A DNA stretch of 64,000 nucleotides. Origin: Streptomyces actinomycinicus (GTDB lineage Bacteria > Actinomycetota > Actinomycetes > Streptomycetales > Streptomycetaceae). A program made the position numbers and the translations under genes. Location of the stretch: the NCBI RefSeq assembly GCF_016741775.1, contig NZ_JAERRK010000023.1, positions 101,249-165,248 on the forward strand. Reading direction: 5' to 3'. Position 1 is the stretch's first letter; every line of letters starts with the position of its first letter. Of the stretch, positions 45,160 to 54,236 are shown piece by piece. The notes beneath the pieces are model-generated. The model was not told the DNA's origin. It worked only from the letters and a program-made list of their open reading frames with translations, and searched no databases.

Positions 45160-46776
45160 TCATTCGGCCGCGGCGAGCAGCCGTGCCTCGCTCTCCTCGT
45201 ACAGCCGCCGGTTCTCGCGGCTCTCGGCGGCGCGGCGCCGGTGGTCCAGACGGCTGCCCAGCCAGCCCGCCAGATAGCCGAACGGGATGGAGACCAGGCC
45301 GGTGGACTGCAGGGGGAACCAGTCGAAGTCCGCATGAGGGAAAACGGCGGACGGCGTGCCCGAAACGGCCTTGGAGAAGAACATCAGCCCCACTGCACAG
45401 GCCGTGCCCCCGTAGAGGCTGGCGAGCAGGCCGGTGCGCGTGAATCCCCGCCAGAACAGGGAGTAGGTCAAGGCGGGGGCTACCGCCGACGCCCCGATGC
45501 AGATCGCCAGCGTGGTCAGTACGGCGACGTCCCAGTTCTGAACGACGGCGGAGAGCAGGATGGCAACGGTTCCCACCACCACGCTCGTCCACGCCGCCAC
45601 CGTCATCTCCGTACGCGGCGCCGCCCGTTCCCGCCGCAGCGCATGGGCGAACAGGTCGTGTGCGAGTGACGAGGCCGCGGCCAGGGTCATCCCCGCGACC
45701 GAGGACAGCAGGGTGATGAACACCGTGCCCGCCATCGCCGCGTAGAGAACCGTCGTGCCCGCCGAGCCGGCACCTCCGCCGAGGGCCCGGGACAGCATGA
45801 GCACCGACGTCCTGCCGTGCGGGTCAGCCACGGTGATGTACTGCGCTCCCACCAGGGCCGCCGCGCCCGTACCCATGATGATCACCGCCAGACAGAAGGT
45901 GGTGACCGTGCCGACCGCCCATGACATCGAGCGGCGCACGGCGGGCACGTCCCGCGCGGAGTACAGACGCATCGTGATGTGCGGCAGGCAGGCCGCGCCG
46001 AGGATCACGGTGATCTGAAGACTCGCGAAGTCGAGCCGTTCAGCCGCCGACGTGCCCAGCTGGAGGCCCTGTCGGAGGAAGGCTGGCCCCGTTCCGCTGC
46101 CGCGCTCGGCGGCCCGCAGCATCTCGCCGAGGCTCCAGTCGAATCGGTTGAGGACCAGGGCGGCGACGGTGATGCTGGTGCCGAGCAGGAGCACGATCTT
46201 GATCATCTGAACGAGGGCCGTGCCCCGCATGCCGCCGATCGCCGCGTAGATGATCATCAGGCTGCCGACGAGTACGATGCACGCCGTCCTGGCGCCGGCT
46301 TCGTGCGACAGCCCCAGGATGAAGGTGAGCAGCGACCCGGCCCCCGAGAGCTGGACGACCAGGAAGGGGAGGGTCGCCGACAGTGTCACCACGCAGGAGG
46401 CGATGCGGACGGCTCGCCCGGGCATGTTGCGGGCCAGGACGTCGCCCATGGTGAAACTGCCTGCGTTGCGCAGCGGCTCGGCCAGCAGGAACATCAGCAG
46501 CACCAGCGACAGGGCGGTGCTGACGGCCAGGACGTAACCGTCGTACCCGGCGAGGGCGATGATGCCGGTGGTACTGAGCACCGTGGCCGCGGAGATGTAG
46601 TCTCCCGCGATCGCCAGGCCGTTCTTGAGAGGTGTGAGCGAGCGGTAGCCGGTGTAGAAGTTCGTCAGGTCGTCGCGGTCCGGTCCCGCCATCACGCACA
46701 TCAGCAGCGTGAGCGTCACCAGGGTGCTGAACAGGACCAGGACGACTGCCTGCGTGCCCGAGCCGTAGTCGTTCAC
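45160..46776 (-). CDS. Sodium:solute symporter (ActP/MctC-like)
   Basis: 538-aa integral membrane transporter of the SSS family with about 13 predicted helices. NFYTGYRSLTPLKNGLAIAG and GDYISAATVLSTTGIIAL form the helix-1 unwound region typical of acetate/short monocarboxylate symporters, and YAAIGGMRGTALVQMIK is the conserved helix-5/6 block. The GTG overlaps the stop of the upstream DUF485 gene (GTGA). The paired DUF485 protein is the usual companion (as yjcH-actP), so acetate, propionate or pyruvate uptake is most likely. Confidence 0.9.
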   Translation of the reverse strand: MNDYGSGTQAVVLVLFSTLVTLTLLMCVMAGPDRDDLTNFYTGYRSLTPLKNGLAIAGDYISAATVLSTTGIIALAGYDGYVLAVSTALSLVLLMFLLAEPLRNAGSFTMGDVLARNMPGRAVRIASCVVTLSATLPFLVVQLSGAGSLLTFILGLSHEAGARTACIVLVGSLMIIYAAIGGMRGTALVQMIKIVLLLGTSITVAALVLNRFDWSLGEMLRAAERGSGTGPAFLRQGLQLGTSAAERLDFASLQITVILGAACLPHITMRLYSARDVPAVRRSMSWAVGTVTTFCLAVIIMGTGAAALVGAQYITVADPHGRTSVLMLSRALGGGAGSAGTTVLYAAMAGTVFITLLSSVAGMTLAAASSLAHDLFAHALRRERAAPRTEMTVAAWTSVVVGTVAILLSAVVQNWDVAVLTTLAICIGASAVAPALTYSLFWRGFTRTGLLASLYGGTACAVGLMFFSKAVSGTPSAVFPHADFDWFPLQSTGLVSIPFGYLAGWLGSRLDHRRRAAESRENRRLYEESEARLLAAAE

Positions 46777-47318
46777 CGCGCCACCCCGGCATCCCGGCCC
46801 GGCAGGACCCCTCGCTCCCTGACGGCCCGCGCGAGCGGGTCCACGGAGTGCTGTGCACTACGGCCGTACCAGAAGACGGCCGCGAAGGTGACGAGGAGCT
46901 GGAGGATCCCCAGACCCATGCCCAGACTCAGCTCCCCGGCGATCTCGGAACCCATCAGGTCCGGCGCGCAGCAGGACAGCACCACGTACACCACGAACGA
47001 GCCGAGGGCGGTGAGCGTGGAGACCCGGCGGAGCACCCGGTAGGCGGAGCGGAGGGCGGCGAGGTCGGCACCGTACGGAGGGGGATCCTGCGTGAGCGGC
47101 GGGCGCTGGGGGGCCTGCCCGTACGACTCGTAGGTAGGGGCGTCGTGTCCGTACGCACCATGAGAGGTGTCCTGCGCGACGTCGGGCCGGTACGACTCCT
47201 GCCACGGGTCCCACCCGGTCGACTCGCGCCGGGGGGCACGGTCTTGGGGCTCCGTCGGTGGCTGCGTCCATCCCGGCGGTTCCGGCGGCGGGTACCGGTT
47301 GTCGTAAGGGTGTGTCAT
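46773..47318 (-). CDS. DUF485 membrane protein, partner of the symporter
   Basis: 181 aa. A Pro/Tyr/Gln-rich cytoplasmic tail (1 to about 95) precedes two membrane helices (TALGSFVVYVVLSCC and ILQLLVTFAAVFWYGRSA), the DUF485 hairpin. GGAAGG precedes the ATG at 47318 by seven bases. Its stop codon overlaps the symporter start, so the two are co-translated. The long disordered tail is an addition to the basic family layout. Confidence 0.88.
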   Translation of the reverse strand: MTHPYDNRYPPPEPPGWTQPPTEPQDRAPRRESTGWDPWQESYRPDVAQDTSHGAYGHDAPTYESYGQAPQRPPLTQDPPPYGADLAALRSAYRVLRRVSTLTALGSFVVYVVLSCCAPDLMGSEIAGELSLGMGLGILQLLVTFAAVFWYGRSAQHSVDPLARAVRERGVLPGRDAGVAR

Positions 47319-47594
47319 CGCATGGCCTTCCGGTGCGGCTCTGATCCGAGGGGGTGACGGCGAAGCATCGGCGCGACGGCGCACGATACCGACTGGTTGG
47401 AATGCGTGATAAGGCCGGGGAGAGTTACGTTTTCGGCTCGATGCGGCATCCGGTCGACGGTGATCCACCGAGGGTGGTCGACGCCCCGGACCCTAGGCCC
47501 CCGGACGCAGGGATGCTCTGTGGGGAATATCACGGTCGCCGACGTACCTACTGGTCGGTATGGTCATGAGGAGGCCGTAACGACAGGAGGCGTG

Positions 47595-48602
47595 ATGTCC
47601 ACGACCAACCGCCAGATCCGTCTGGCAGCCCGCCCCGTGGGCGAAGTCAAACCCGAGGACTGGGAGCACCGTGCCGAACCGGTCGAGGAACCGGGACCAG
47701 GCCAATTCGTGGGTCGCACGCGCGTCATCTCCCTCGACCCGGCCATGCGGGGCTGGCTTGACGACCGTCCCTCTTACCTGCCGCCCGTGGGCCTCGGAGA
47801 GGTGATGCGCGCCGGATCCGTCATCGAGGTCACCGCCTCGAACCACCCCGACTTCCGGCCCGGCGACCACGTGGTCGGCACGTTCGGCGTCCAGGAGTAC
47901 GCGGTCTCCGACGGCCGGGGCGCCATGAAGATCGACACCTCCCTCGCCCCGGCCTCGACGTATCTCGGGGCGCTCGGCATGCCCGGCATGACCGCCTACT
48001 TCGGCCTGCTGGACGTCGGGGCGCTGCGGGACGGCGAGACCGTCGTGGTGTCCGGCGCCGCCGGCGCGGTCGGCACCATCGCGGGCCAGATCGCGAAGGC
48101 CAGGGGCTGCCGCGTCGTGGGGATCGCCGGCGGCCCCGAGAAGTGCGGGATGCTCACCGGCGAGCTGGGATTCGACGCGGCGATCGACTACCGGGCGGAG
48201 GACGTCAGGAAGGCACTGCGCGAGCACGCCCCCGACGGCATAGACGTCTACTTCGACAACGTCGGCGGGGACGTCCTCGACGCCGCTCTGACCCGGCTGG
48301 CGATGCACGCGCGCGTCGTGGTGTGTGGCGCGATCAGCCAGTACAACAACGCCACGCCGGTGAAGGGCCCCTCCAACTACCTCTCGCTGCTGGTGCGCCG
48401 TGCCCGCATGGAGGGCTTCGTCGTCTTCGACTACGCCAAGCGCTACGCGGAGGCCGCGCAGGAGATCTCCGCCTTGATCGGCGCCGGCCGCATCAAGGTC
48501 AAGGAACACGTGGTGCGGGGCACCGTCGACGACTTCCCCGCCGCCTTGCAGATGCTCTTCCGCGGCGAGAACGTCGGCAAGCTCGTGCTGGAGCTGGCAT
48601 GA
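47595..48602 (+). CDS. MDR-family NADPH oxidoreductase (prostaglandin/LTB4 reductase type)
   Basis: 335-aa zinc-free medium-chain reductase that reduces activated C=C bonds with NADPH. The N-terminal substrate domain has SLDPAMRGWL and VGLGEVMRAGSV, the subgroup's hallmarks. The Rossmann domain has VVVSGAAGAVGTIAGQIAK, and YFDNVGGDVLDAAL and CGAISQYN follow. The start has GGAGG four bases before the ATG. It overlaps the next gene (ATGA) and so forms an operon with an SDR. Confidence 0.93.
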   Translation: MSTTNRQIRLAARPVGEVKPEDWEHRAEPVEEPGPGQFVGRTRVISLDPAMRGWLDDRPSYLPPVGLGEVMRAGSVIEVTASNHPDFRPGDHVVGTFGVQEYAVSDGRGAMKIDTSLAPASTYLGALGMPGMTAYFGLLDVGALRDGETVVVSGAAGAVGTIAGQIAKARGCRVVGIAGGPEKCGMLTGELGFDAAIDYRAEDVRKALREHAPDGIDVYFDNVGGDVLDAALTRLAMHARVVVCGAISQYNNATPVKGPSNYLSLLVRRARMEGFVVFDYAKRYAEAAQEISALIGAGRIKVKEHVVRGTVDDFPAALQMLFRGENVGKLVLELA

Positions 48603-49405
48603 CCAAGGGTGAAAGCGGATCCGTCGTCCCGCAGGAAGCGCACAGGGACGCCGCCCCGCTCCAGGGGAAGGTGGCGATCGTCACCGGCGCTGCCAGCGGA
48701 CTGGGCCGGGCCTCTGCGACAGCTCTGGCGAGAGCGGGCGCGCGCGTGGTGGTCGCCGACCTCGACGCGCAGGGCGGGCGGGAGGTGGCCGACATGGTCG
48801 ACGGCCACTTCCGCGCCTGCGACGTCTCCGACCTCGACGCCAACCGCGCACTGGTGGAGTTCACCCAGGAGCGGTACGGCGGTGTCGACATCGCGCTGCT
48901 CAACGCGGGGGTGGCGACCGGATGCGGCGTCGGCGAGGACTTCGACCCAGCACGTTACCGCCGGGCGATGGGCGCCAACCTCGACGGCGTGGTCTTCGGT
49001 ACCCACGCGGTGCTGCCCGCGATGCGGGCCCGCGGTGGGGGGTCGATCGTGGCAACCGCTTCTCTGGCGGGCCTGGCGGCGGTGCCGCTCGATCCGTTGT
49101 ACGCGGCCAACAAGCACGCGGTCGTGGGTCTCGCACGCTCGCTGGGGCCGGCTCTCGCGCCGCAGAACGTGCGCTTCAACGCGGTCTGCCCGGGATTCGC
49201 CGAGTCGCGCATCATCGATCACCTGCGGGACATGCTCGCCGAACAGGGCCTGCCGGTCATCCCGGCCGAGGCGGTCGCGGACACGGTGCTGCGGATCGTC
49301 ACCGGCGACGGCACCGGGGAATGCTGGTTCGTCCAGGCCGGCCGCGAACCGGAGCCGTTCCGCTTCCGCAACGTCCCCGGCCCGGCCGAGCCCGCCGGCC
49401 TCTGA
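48599..49405 (+). CDS. Short-chain dehydrogenase/reductase
   Basis: 268-aa classical SDR. The cofactor site is TGAASGLG at 29-36, with VADLD after strand 2 (Asp, favouring NAD). The catalytic set is S155, Y168 and K172 (YAANK), plus NAG at 102-104. It is translationally coupled to the upstream MDR reductase, suggesting consecutive redox steps on one substrate, probably a ketone/alcohol pair. Substrate unknown. Confidence 0.93.
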   Translation: MTKGESGSVVPQEAHRDAAPLQGKVAIVTGAASGLGRASATALARAGARVVVADLDAQGGREVADMVDGHFRACDVSDLDANRALVEFTQERYGGVDIALLNAGVATGCGVGEDFDPARYRRAMGANLDGVVFGTHAVLPAMRARGGGSIVATASLAGLAAVPLDPLYAANKHAVVGLARSLGPALAPQNVRFNAVCPGFAESRIIDHLRDMLAEQGLPVIPAEAVADTVLRIVTGDGTGECWFVQAGREPEPFRFRNVPGPAEPAGL

Positions 49406-49414
49406 GACGTTGCC

Positions 49415-49449
49415 GGGGGCGGGCCCTGCGAGCGGGCGGGCCCGCCCCC
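49415..49449 (+). terminator. Terminator of the MDR/SDR operon
   Basis: Perfect 12-bp stem (GGGGGCGGGCCC / GGGCCCGCCCCC) with an 11-base loop, 10 bases after the SDR stop codon. Confidence 0.85.
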
Positions 49450-49609
49450 ACCGTCGTACGGAGCCGAACCGAGCCGGCTCCAGCAGCTTGAGGCAATCAA
49501 GTAGACGGCCAGAAACGGCAGTCGCTCCCCGAAGGGGGTCCAGCAGGACCCGCACCATCCTCCGAGAGCCCCGACCGGGCGGAGCGATCCCTGGCACAGC
49601 CGCCCTCGG

Positions 49610-49895
49610 TTCCTGCGCCGGTTGGAACAGTCGAGCAGCACCTTGTCCTCCAAGGCCGCGTGCAGGTCCCGTGCCACGCCTGCCCCCGCACCGTAGGGCA
49701 GCGCGGCCACCACCACCTGGCCGGACTCGGCCGCCGCGCGCAGACCGGCAGGCTTCGCACTGCCTCCGATGCGCGTCGCGAGCCGCTCGCCTTGTGTGCG
49801 TCCCGCCCCCCGATGGTCACCTCGTGTCCGGCCCGCCGTCAGTGGGTGGCGAGCGCGTCGGCCATGTTGCCCGTTCCCAGTACGCCGATTCTCAT
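49610..49895 (-). pseudogene. Broken F420/NADP-type oxidoreductase
   Basis: The ATG at 49895 with GAGAGGGA opens as MRIGVLGTGNMADALATH, a dinucleotide-binding N-terminus of the NADPH-dependent F420-reductase/DUF1932-like kind, then hits an in-frame TGA at once. Downstream, RAGHEVTIGGRD lies beyond the stop, and a shifted frame continues as AAESGQVVVAALPYGAG and ALEDKVLLDCSN. Homology then fades. A nonsense change plus at least one frameshift makes it non-functional. It is divergent from the HxlR gene, the usual arrangement for a regulator and its target. Confidence 0.8.
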
Positions 49896-49969
49896 CACGC
49901 ATTCCCTCTCTGTGCCTGCTTCGACCGTTCACACCGACGCTAGGCGGCCGTTCGGGCACCATTCGGTAC

Positions 49970-50369
49970 GTGACGACCGACGCCTTTCTCGCAGACTGCC
50001 GCGCCCGTCTCGCCTTCGCCCTGCTCTCCAACACCTGGAACGCCGTGGTGCTCTGGGCACTACGCGACGGTCCCAGGCGCCCGGTCGAACGACGGGAGCG
50101 GATCGGGGGCATCGGTTCCAAGGTCCTCACCGAGACACTGCGCCGGCTGCAGTTCAACGGACTGGTCGACCGGCAGGCGGATCCCGACGCACCATCACGG
50201 GTCCAGTACCAACGCACCGCTCTGGGACGGACGCTTGCTGGCGCCCATCGACGCCTTCGGCGCATGGGCCTTCGAATACGGTGATGCGGTCATGGCCGCC
50301 CAGGAAGCAGCGTGCACCCCGGACCCGCAGTCCCCTCGTCCCACTTGCCCGGACGGGTCAACAGCGTGA
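49970..50369 (+). pseudogene. Frameshifted HxlR-family regulator
   Basis: The GTG at 49970 starts a HxlR-type winged-helix regulator: LSNTWNAVVLWALRDGPRRP, IGGIGSKVLTETLRRLQFNG and LVDRQADPDAP are conserved. At about 50236 the frame changes: read on as is, it ends at 50284 in Arg-rich sequence, while the shifted frame continues LAPIDAFGAWAFEYGDAVMA to a stop at 50367-50369, which is the true family C-terminus. A single-base indel (or sequencing error) separates them. Confidence 0.8.
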
Positions 50370-50426
50370 GGACCGACGTCGCCGGCAGATGAGTGCATGT
50401 CCCGGCGTGAGGAAGGCTTGGCGGAT

Positions 50427-50461
50427 GCCGCCTGCGGATCTCCCAGCGATCCGCAGGCGGC
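50427..50461. terminator. Strong bidirectional terminator
   Basis: A perfect 14-bp stem (GCCGCCTGCGGATC and its complement) with a 7-base loop TCCCAGC, between the HxlR relic and the convergent membrane-protein gene. Confidence 0.85.
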
Positions 50462-50509
50462 GGCACCGGCGCAGGTGGACGATTACGCGGACGCCTCGGG
50501 CGCAGACCT

Positions 50510-51268
50510 TCAGTGCAGGCGGCTCGCCATGAGTGACAGAGCATTGAGCGCTTGCTCACGGTTCTGCACCTGAGTGCCGGACCGAGCCATGTACGACTGC
50601 ACCAGGAACGGCCCTTTGCGGCCGGTGATGTAAGTGTAATAAGTGTCCGCCGGCCCGCCCTTCTCGTCGATGGGCGAGTGGCCTTCTTCCGCCACTACGT
50701 CATCGAGGCCCTTCGGTTTCGGAACCTCGATGGGGTGAATTCTGTCCCACGCCACCCTGTTCGCGCTGTCGCGCTCCGTCTTGCAGCGCGTCGCGTCGTC
50801 GTGCCATCTGGCAAGAGCTGCCCTGGCGAAGTCGTCAGACCGATAAACAATCAGCGTGGACGTTGCGTATACTGACGCGTCCTGCGCTTGGACAGTGCGC
50901 GACAAAGTCCCGAAAGCATTGAGGATCGGCTGCATCACCAATTTGCAGTCCTGATCAGTGTTCTCCGCGGACATGGTGTCGTCCTCGTACGGATCGCTCC
51001 GTTGAAACCCTGGACCCCAGTCCGCGGGTGTCAGTGTCACCCGCCCAGCCAGGTCCTGCGCCTCCGTGGACGAACTGACACTTGGCGATCCGGCACCTTT
51101 TCTGCCACTGAAATAGACCGCGAACGCGACTGCAGCAGCCGCAACGGCCAGGACGAGACCGATGATCGCGGGGATCGTGCGCCACCAGGGCCGCTCAGGC
51201 GGTGGACTGGCCGCAGGTACTCCGCGCAGGGGGCCGGGCGGGGGCGCTGGCGGCGGCGGAATGCTCAC
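50510..51268 (-). CDS. Membrane-anchored hypothetical protein
   Basis: 252 aa. A Pro-rich cytoplasmic N-terminus (PPPPAPPPG) and one helix (about 30-52, IPAIIGLVLAVAAAAVAFAVYF) anchor a soluble extracytoplasmic domain of about 195 residues. The domain has two Cys (DCKLVM, TRCKTE) and the block YYTYITGRKGPFLVQSYMAR. It resembles sensor or substrate-binding domains attached to membrane anchors in actinomycetes, but I do not recognise the family. The start is a GTG with a weak site. Confidence 0.75.
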   Translation of the reverse strand: MSIPPPPAPPPGPLRGVPAASPPPERPWWRTIPAIIGLVLAVAAAAVAFAVYFSGRKGAGSPSVSSSTEAQDLAGRVTLTPADWGPGFQRSDPYEDDTMSAENTDQDCKLVMQPILNAFGTLSRTVQAQDASVYATSTLIVYRSDDFARAALARWHDDATRCKTERDSANRVAWDRIHPIEVPKPKGLDDVVAEEGHSPIDEKGGPADTYYTYITGRKGPFLVQSYMARSGTQVQNREQALNALSLMASRLH

Positions 51269-51835
51269 TTGCCTGCATTACCACCCGTGGTCGAATCGCA
51301 ATACGACCGAACCGAAGGATCACCGGAACGGCCTAAACGCGTCGGCTGCCGCCCGATGCCCCAGCCGGTCGGTATCGAACGCAAATCAACGCCGTGACGG
51401 TCGCCCGCCATGCGTGCGTTGACCGCACCTGACTTTCCTGCTGCAGGTTCTCCCGCCGCCGGTGGAGCCGCAGGCTCCCTTCACGAGTTGCGACAGCGGA
51501 CGTGCGCCTCCCCGGGCAGTGTGTGAATGGCGGCGTTCGGTGTTCATGAGAAATGACAGCGGCCGTGGGGTGGCTGGTCCTGCAGTCACGTCCACCGGTC
51601 GAGGACTGTGCTCGATCACCGTCGGGTGGCCAGCCAGACGGCTACGGCCGATGTTCGTGGTTCCCGTTCGTGGACCACTGGTTCACGGGGACCCGTCGAT
51701 CGCGTCGATTTCCAGAAGGGTTCCGGTGGGGCCCGGCCCATCGTCCGAGGAACCCGCTCTCCGAAAGGCGGCAGGGCCACCGCCCTGCCAGTCGCAAGGA
51801 GGACGGCCGAGCCAGGCCGTGCGGTGCCGTCGGCT
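51269..51835. other. Long gap without a supported gene
   Basis: 567 bases between two minus-strand genes. Open frames on both strands are Arg/Pro/Gly-rich and lack start sites and domains. It should hold the promoter of the membrane-protein gene. Nothing else was recognised. Confidence 0.4.
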
Positions 51836-52408
51836 TCAGGCGGGCTCGATGGCGGACTCGGTCGCGTAGCGGCTCATCGCGTCGATGTTGGCCTGTGGCG
51901 TCAGCGGCCGACCGCCGGCGAGTACTTCCTGAAGGTCCCGGAAGTACTGCACGTACAGGTCCGGGGTGAACGTGCTGAGCATGACGGCGGGTCGATCGGT
52001 CAGGTTGGCGAAGGTGTGTGGGGTACCAGGCGGAACCATGACGAGTGTGCCCGTGGCGGCGTCGTAGTCCTCGTCCCCGACCGCGAACCGCACGGTGCCG
52101 GAAAGGATGTAGAAGCCCTCGTCGTGTCGGGCGTGGCGGTGCTGCGGCGGTCCCTGGGTGTGCGGGGCGAGGACGGACTCGGCGATCGCGAGGCGGTGCC
52201 CGGTGTGGCTGCCGTCCTCCAGGACCCGCATCCGCGTGGTACCCAGAACGATCATCTCGCCGTCGCCGGGACCCGTCACCGATACAGCGGGGTGGGCCCG
52301 CGGCTCGCTGGTCTTCGCGTCTTCGGTCGTGCCCAGCGGCTCGCTGGTCTTCGCGTCTTCGGTCGTGCCCAGCGGCTCGCTGGTCTTCGCGTCTTCGGTC
52401 ATGCTCAC
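51836..52408 (-). CDS. Cupin-domain protein
   Basis: Up to 190 aa. Residues about 40-180 are a single cupin barrel with both metal motifs: HRHARHDEGFYILSG (H-x-H-x4-E) and PPGTPHTFANL (P-x-G-x2-H-x3-N), so it should bind Fe, Mn or Zn. The GTG at 52408 or ATG at 52402 leads into three tandem TEDAKTSEP units, which look non-structural. It is divergent from a LysR gene 75 bases away, and likely under its control. Enzyme or sensor role unknown. Confidence 0.9.
   Translation of the reverse strand: MSMTEDAKTSEPLGTTEDAKTSEPLGTTEDAKTSEPRAHPAVSVTGPGDGEMIVLGTTRMRVLEDGSHTGHRLAIAESVLAPHTQGPPQHRHARHDEGFYILSGTVRFAVGDEDYDAATGTLVMVPPGTPHTFANLTDRPAVMLSTFTPDLYVQYFRDLQEVLAGGRPLTPQANIDAMSRYATESAIEPA
52301..52400 (-). 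repeat. 36-bp tandem repeats at the cupin N-terminus
   Basis: CGGCTCGCTGGTCTTCGCGT starts units at 52301, 52337 and 52373, nearly identical over 28-36 bases. They are in frame (12 codons). Confidence 0.9.
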
Positions 52409-52457
52409 GAGTTCACCGCTGGGACTCCAGGGCTGTCCAAGACCTGTCCCGCAGCGC

Positions 52458-52476
52458 CGATACCTCGTGGGTATCG
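52458..52476. promoter_or_regulatory. LysR-type operator
   Basis: CGATACC-TCGTG-GGTATCG: perfect 7-bp arms with a 5-base spacer, containing T-N11-A (T52461, A52473). It lies 7 bp before the LysR start codon and about 50 bp from the cupin start, well placed for autoregulation and control of the cupin gene. Confidence 0.8.
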
Positions 52477-52483
52477 TTGCAGC

Positions 52484-53335
52484 GTGGAGCTACGGGCCTT
52501 GCGCTACTTCGTGGCGGTCGCCGAGGAACTTCATTTCGGCCGGGCCGCCACCCGGCTGCACATGAGTCAGCCGCCGCTGAGCCGGGCGATCAAGCAGTTG
52601 GAGGCCGACGTCGGGGCCGTGCTCTTCGCCCGCTCGCCTGCCGGCGTCGCGCTCACTCCGGTGGGCACGGTGCTCCTCGACGAGGCGCGGGCCCTGCTCG
52701 ACCATGCCGACCGCGTCCGGGTACGCGTGAGTGCGGCGGCCGGCGTCTCGACCCTCACCATCGGCATCCTGGGCGACGGCACCGACCCGGGCGTTGCGAG
52801 GCTGGCCGCCGCCTACCGCCGCCACCACCCCGGCATCGACATTCGCGTCCGCGACACCGATCTGACCGACCCGACCTGCGGGCTGCGCGCCGGACTGGTC
52901 GACGTCGCGCTGACTCGAGGGCCGTTCGACGAGACCGCCCTGACGGTGCGTGCGCTGCGGACCGATCCGGTCGGCGTGGTCCTGCGCGCCGACGATCCGC
53001 TGGCCCGCCGCGACGGGCTGCGGCTGGCCGAGTTGAGGGACCGCCGCTGGTTCCAGTTCCCGCAGGGCACCGACCCCATATGGCAGTCGTACTGGAACGG
53101 TGGCAGGCCGCGCGAGGGCCCGGTGGTGCGCGCCGTCCAGGAATGCCTCCAGGCCGTACTGTGGAACGGCACGGTCGGCCTGGCCCCGCTCGGACACGAC
53201 CTGCCCGCGGAACTGGCCGTGGTGCCGCTGATCGACATGCCACCGAGCCGAGTGGTGGCGGTGTGGAACGAGGGGGACACCAACCCGTTGATCCGGTCCT
53301 TCATCGGGATCGCGACAACCGCGTACCGTCACTGA
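52484..53335 (+). CDS. LysR-family transcriptional regulator
   Basis: 283 aa. The N-terminal winged helix begins LRALRYFVAVAEELHFGRAA, with MSQPPLSRAIKQLE as recognition helix. The C-terminal periplasmic-binding-like effector domain (about 88-283) starts STLTIGILGDG. Length and layout are normal. The GTG start is 7 bp after the T-N11-A palindrome, so the protein probably represses its own gene and controls the divergent cupin gene. Ligand unknown. Confidence 0.93.
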   Translation: MELRALRYFVAVAEELHFGRAATRLHMSQPPLSRAIKQLEADVGAVLFARSPAGVALTPVGTVLLDEARALLDHADRVRVRVSAAAGVSTLTIGILGDGTDPGVARLAAAYRRHHPGIDIRVRDTDLTDPTCGLRAGLVDVALTRGPFDETALTVRALRTDPVGVVLRADDPLARRDGLRLAELRDRRWFQFPQGTDPIWQSYWNGGRPREGPVVRAVQECLQAVLWNGTVGLAPLGHDLPAELAVVPLIDMPPSRVVAVWNEGDTNPLIRSFIGIATTAYRH

Positions 53336-53543
53336 GCACCGACCTCCGGTGCTGCCGCAACTCGTTAACAACCCGAACCCCGCAGGCCCAGAGACTGCCT
53401 CCCGCAATAGTGAACATTTGCTGTTCCTTCTCGGGTACTGGTCGGCCTCTTCCGTGATGAGTACGCCTGGCAAGGGACCCGGACGACGCCGATGCACGGC
53501 ATATCGTGTCCAGACAAGGGGCATCTCAGTCATGGAGGCGGAC

Positions 53544-54236
53544 ATGACAACAGGTGAGCGAGAGACGGAGATACGGGTTGCGGCCGAGCCCGGTCCGGTG
53601 TCGCCTGCGTATCTGGTGCGGCGCATCGAGCGGATCGCACTGGCTCAAGGTTTCGACGTGGGCGAGGTGCGGACCCGCTCGGGATGGGATGCCGGCGCCG
53701 AGGTCAGCACCGATCGGGGAACGGTCGTCGTTTCCCAATGCGCAGAGGACTCCTTCTGCGTACGGATCCTCCGGCACCGTGGCTTCGCGTCCTCGGAGGG
53801 GTGGACGAACGACCTCGTCGCTGCGGTGGGGGTCGCGAATCTGTGGCACCAGGGCGGCACTCCGCGGGAGCTGCGCGACCGCTTTCCCTTCATGAGCTGG
53901 AGCGAGCTGGCGCAAGCGTTCGAGGATGGTGACCCTGCTCCCGCGAAGTGGCGTGAGCTGCTCTCCAGCGAGTGGCACCTGCGTGATCGACCGTTCCTGC
54001 TGGCGGCTCACGCCCACCCTCAACTGAGGAGGTTCTGGCCCGACATCAGCCACAGGAGTCTGACGCTGTGCCGGACGCCGTTCGATTTGGAATCGGGCCT
54101 CGTGAAGATCTGGCCTCTGGGGGAAGACCGTTATCGAGTGACCATGTATCCGGGTGGCTTCCGGCGTGAGGTGTCCTCACTGGGCGCGGCGCTTGAGGTC
54201 GCCGCTGCCTGTTTCGCTTCGGGCCCGGATTCGTAG
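53544..54236 (+). CDS. DUF6193-like hypothetical protein
   Basis: 230 aa, soluble. The ATG at 53544 has GGAGG five bases upstream; an ATG at 53532 is the alternative. The C-terminal part (LLAAHAHPQLRRFWPDISHR, then RSLTLCRTPFDLE) resembles the DUF6193 proteins found near natural-product genes in Streptomyces, though with no proven activity. The first half has a helical block (PAYLVRRIERIALAQGFDV) and a WTNDLVAAVGVANLWHQGGT segment. No operon partner. Confidence 0.65.
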   Translation: MTTGERETEIRVAAEPGPVSPAYLVRRIERIALAQGFDVGEVRTRSGWDAGAEVSTDRGTVVVSQCAEDSFCVRILRHRGFASSEGWTNDLVAAVGVANLWHQGGTPRELRDRFPFMSWSELAQAFEDGDPAPAKWRELLSSEWHLRDRPFLLAAHAHPQLRRFWPDISHRSLTLCRTPFDLESGLVKIWPLGEDRYRVTMYPGGFRREVSSLGAALEVAAACFASGPDS

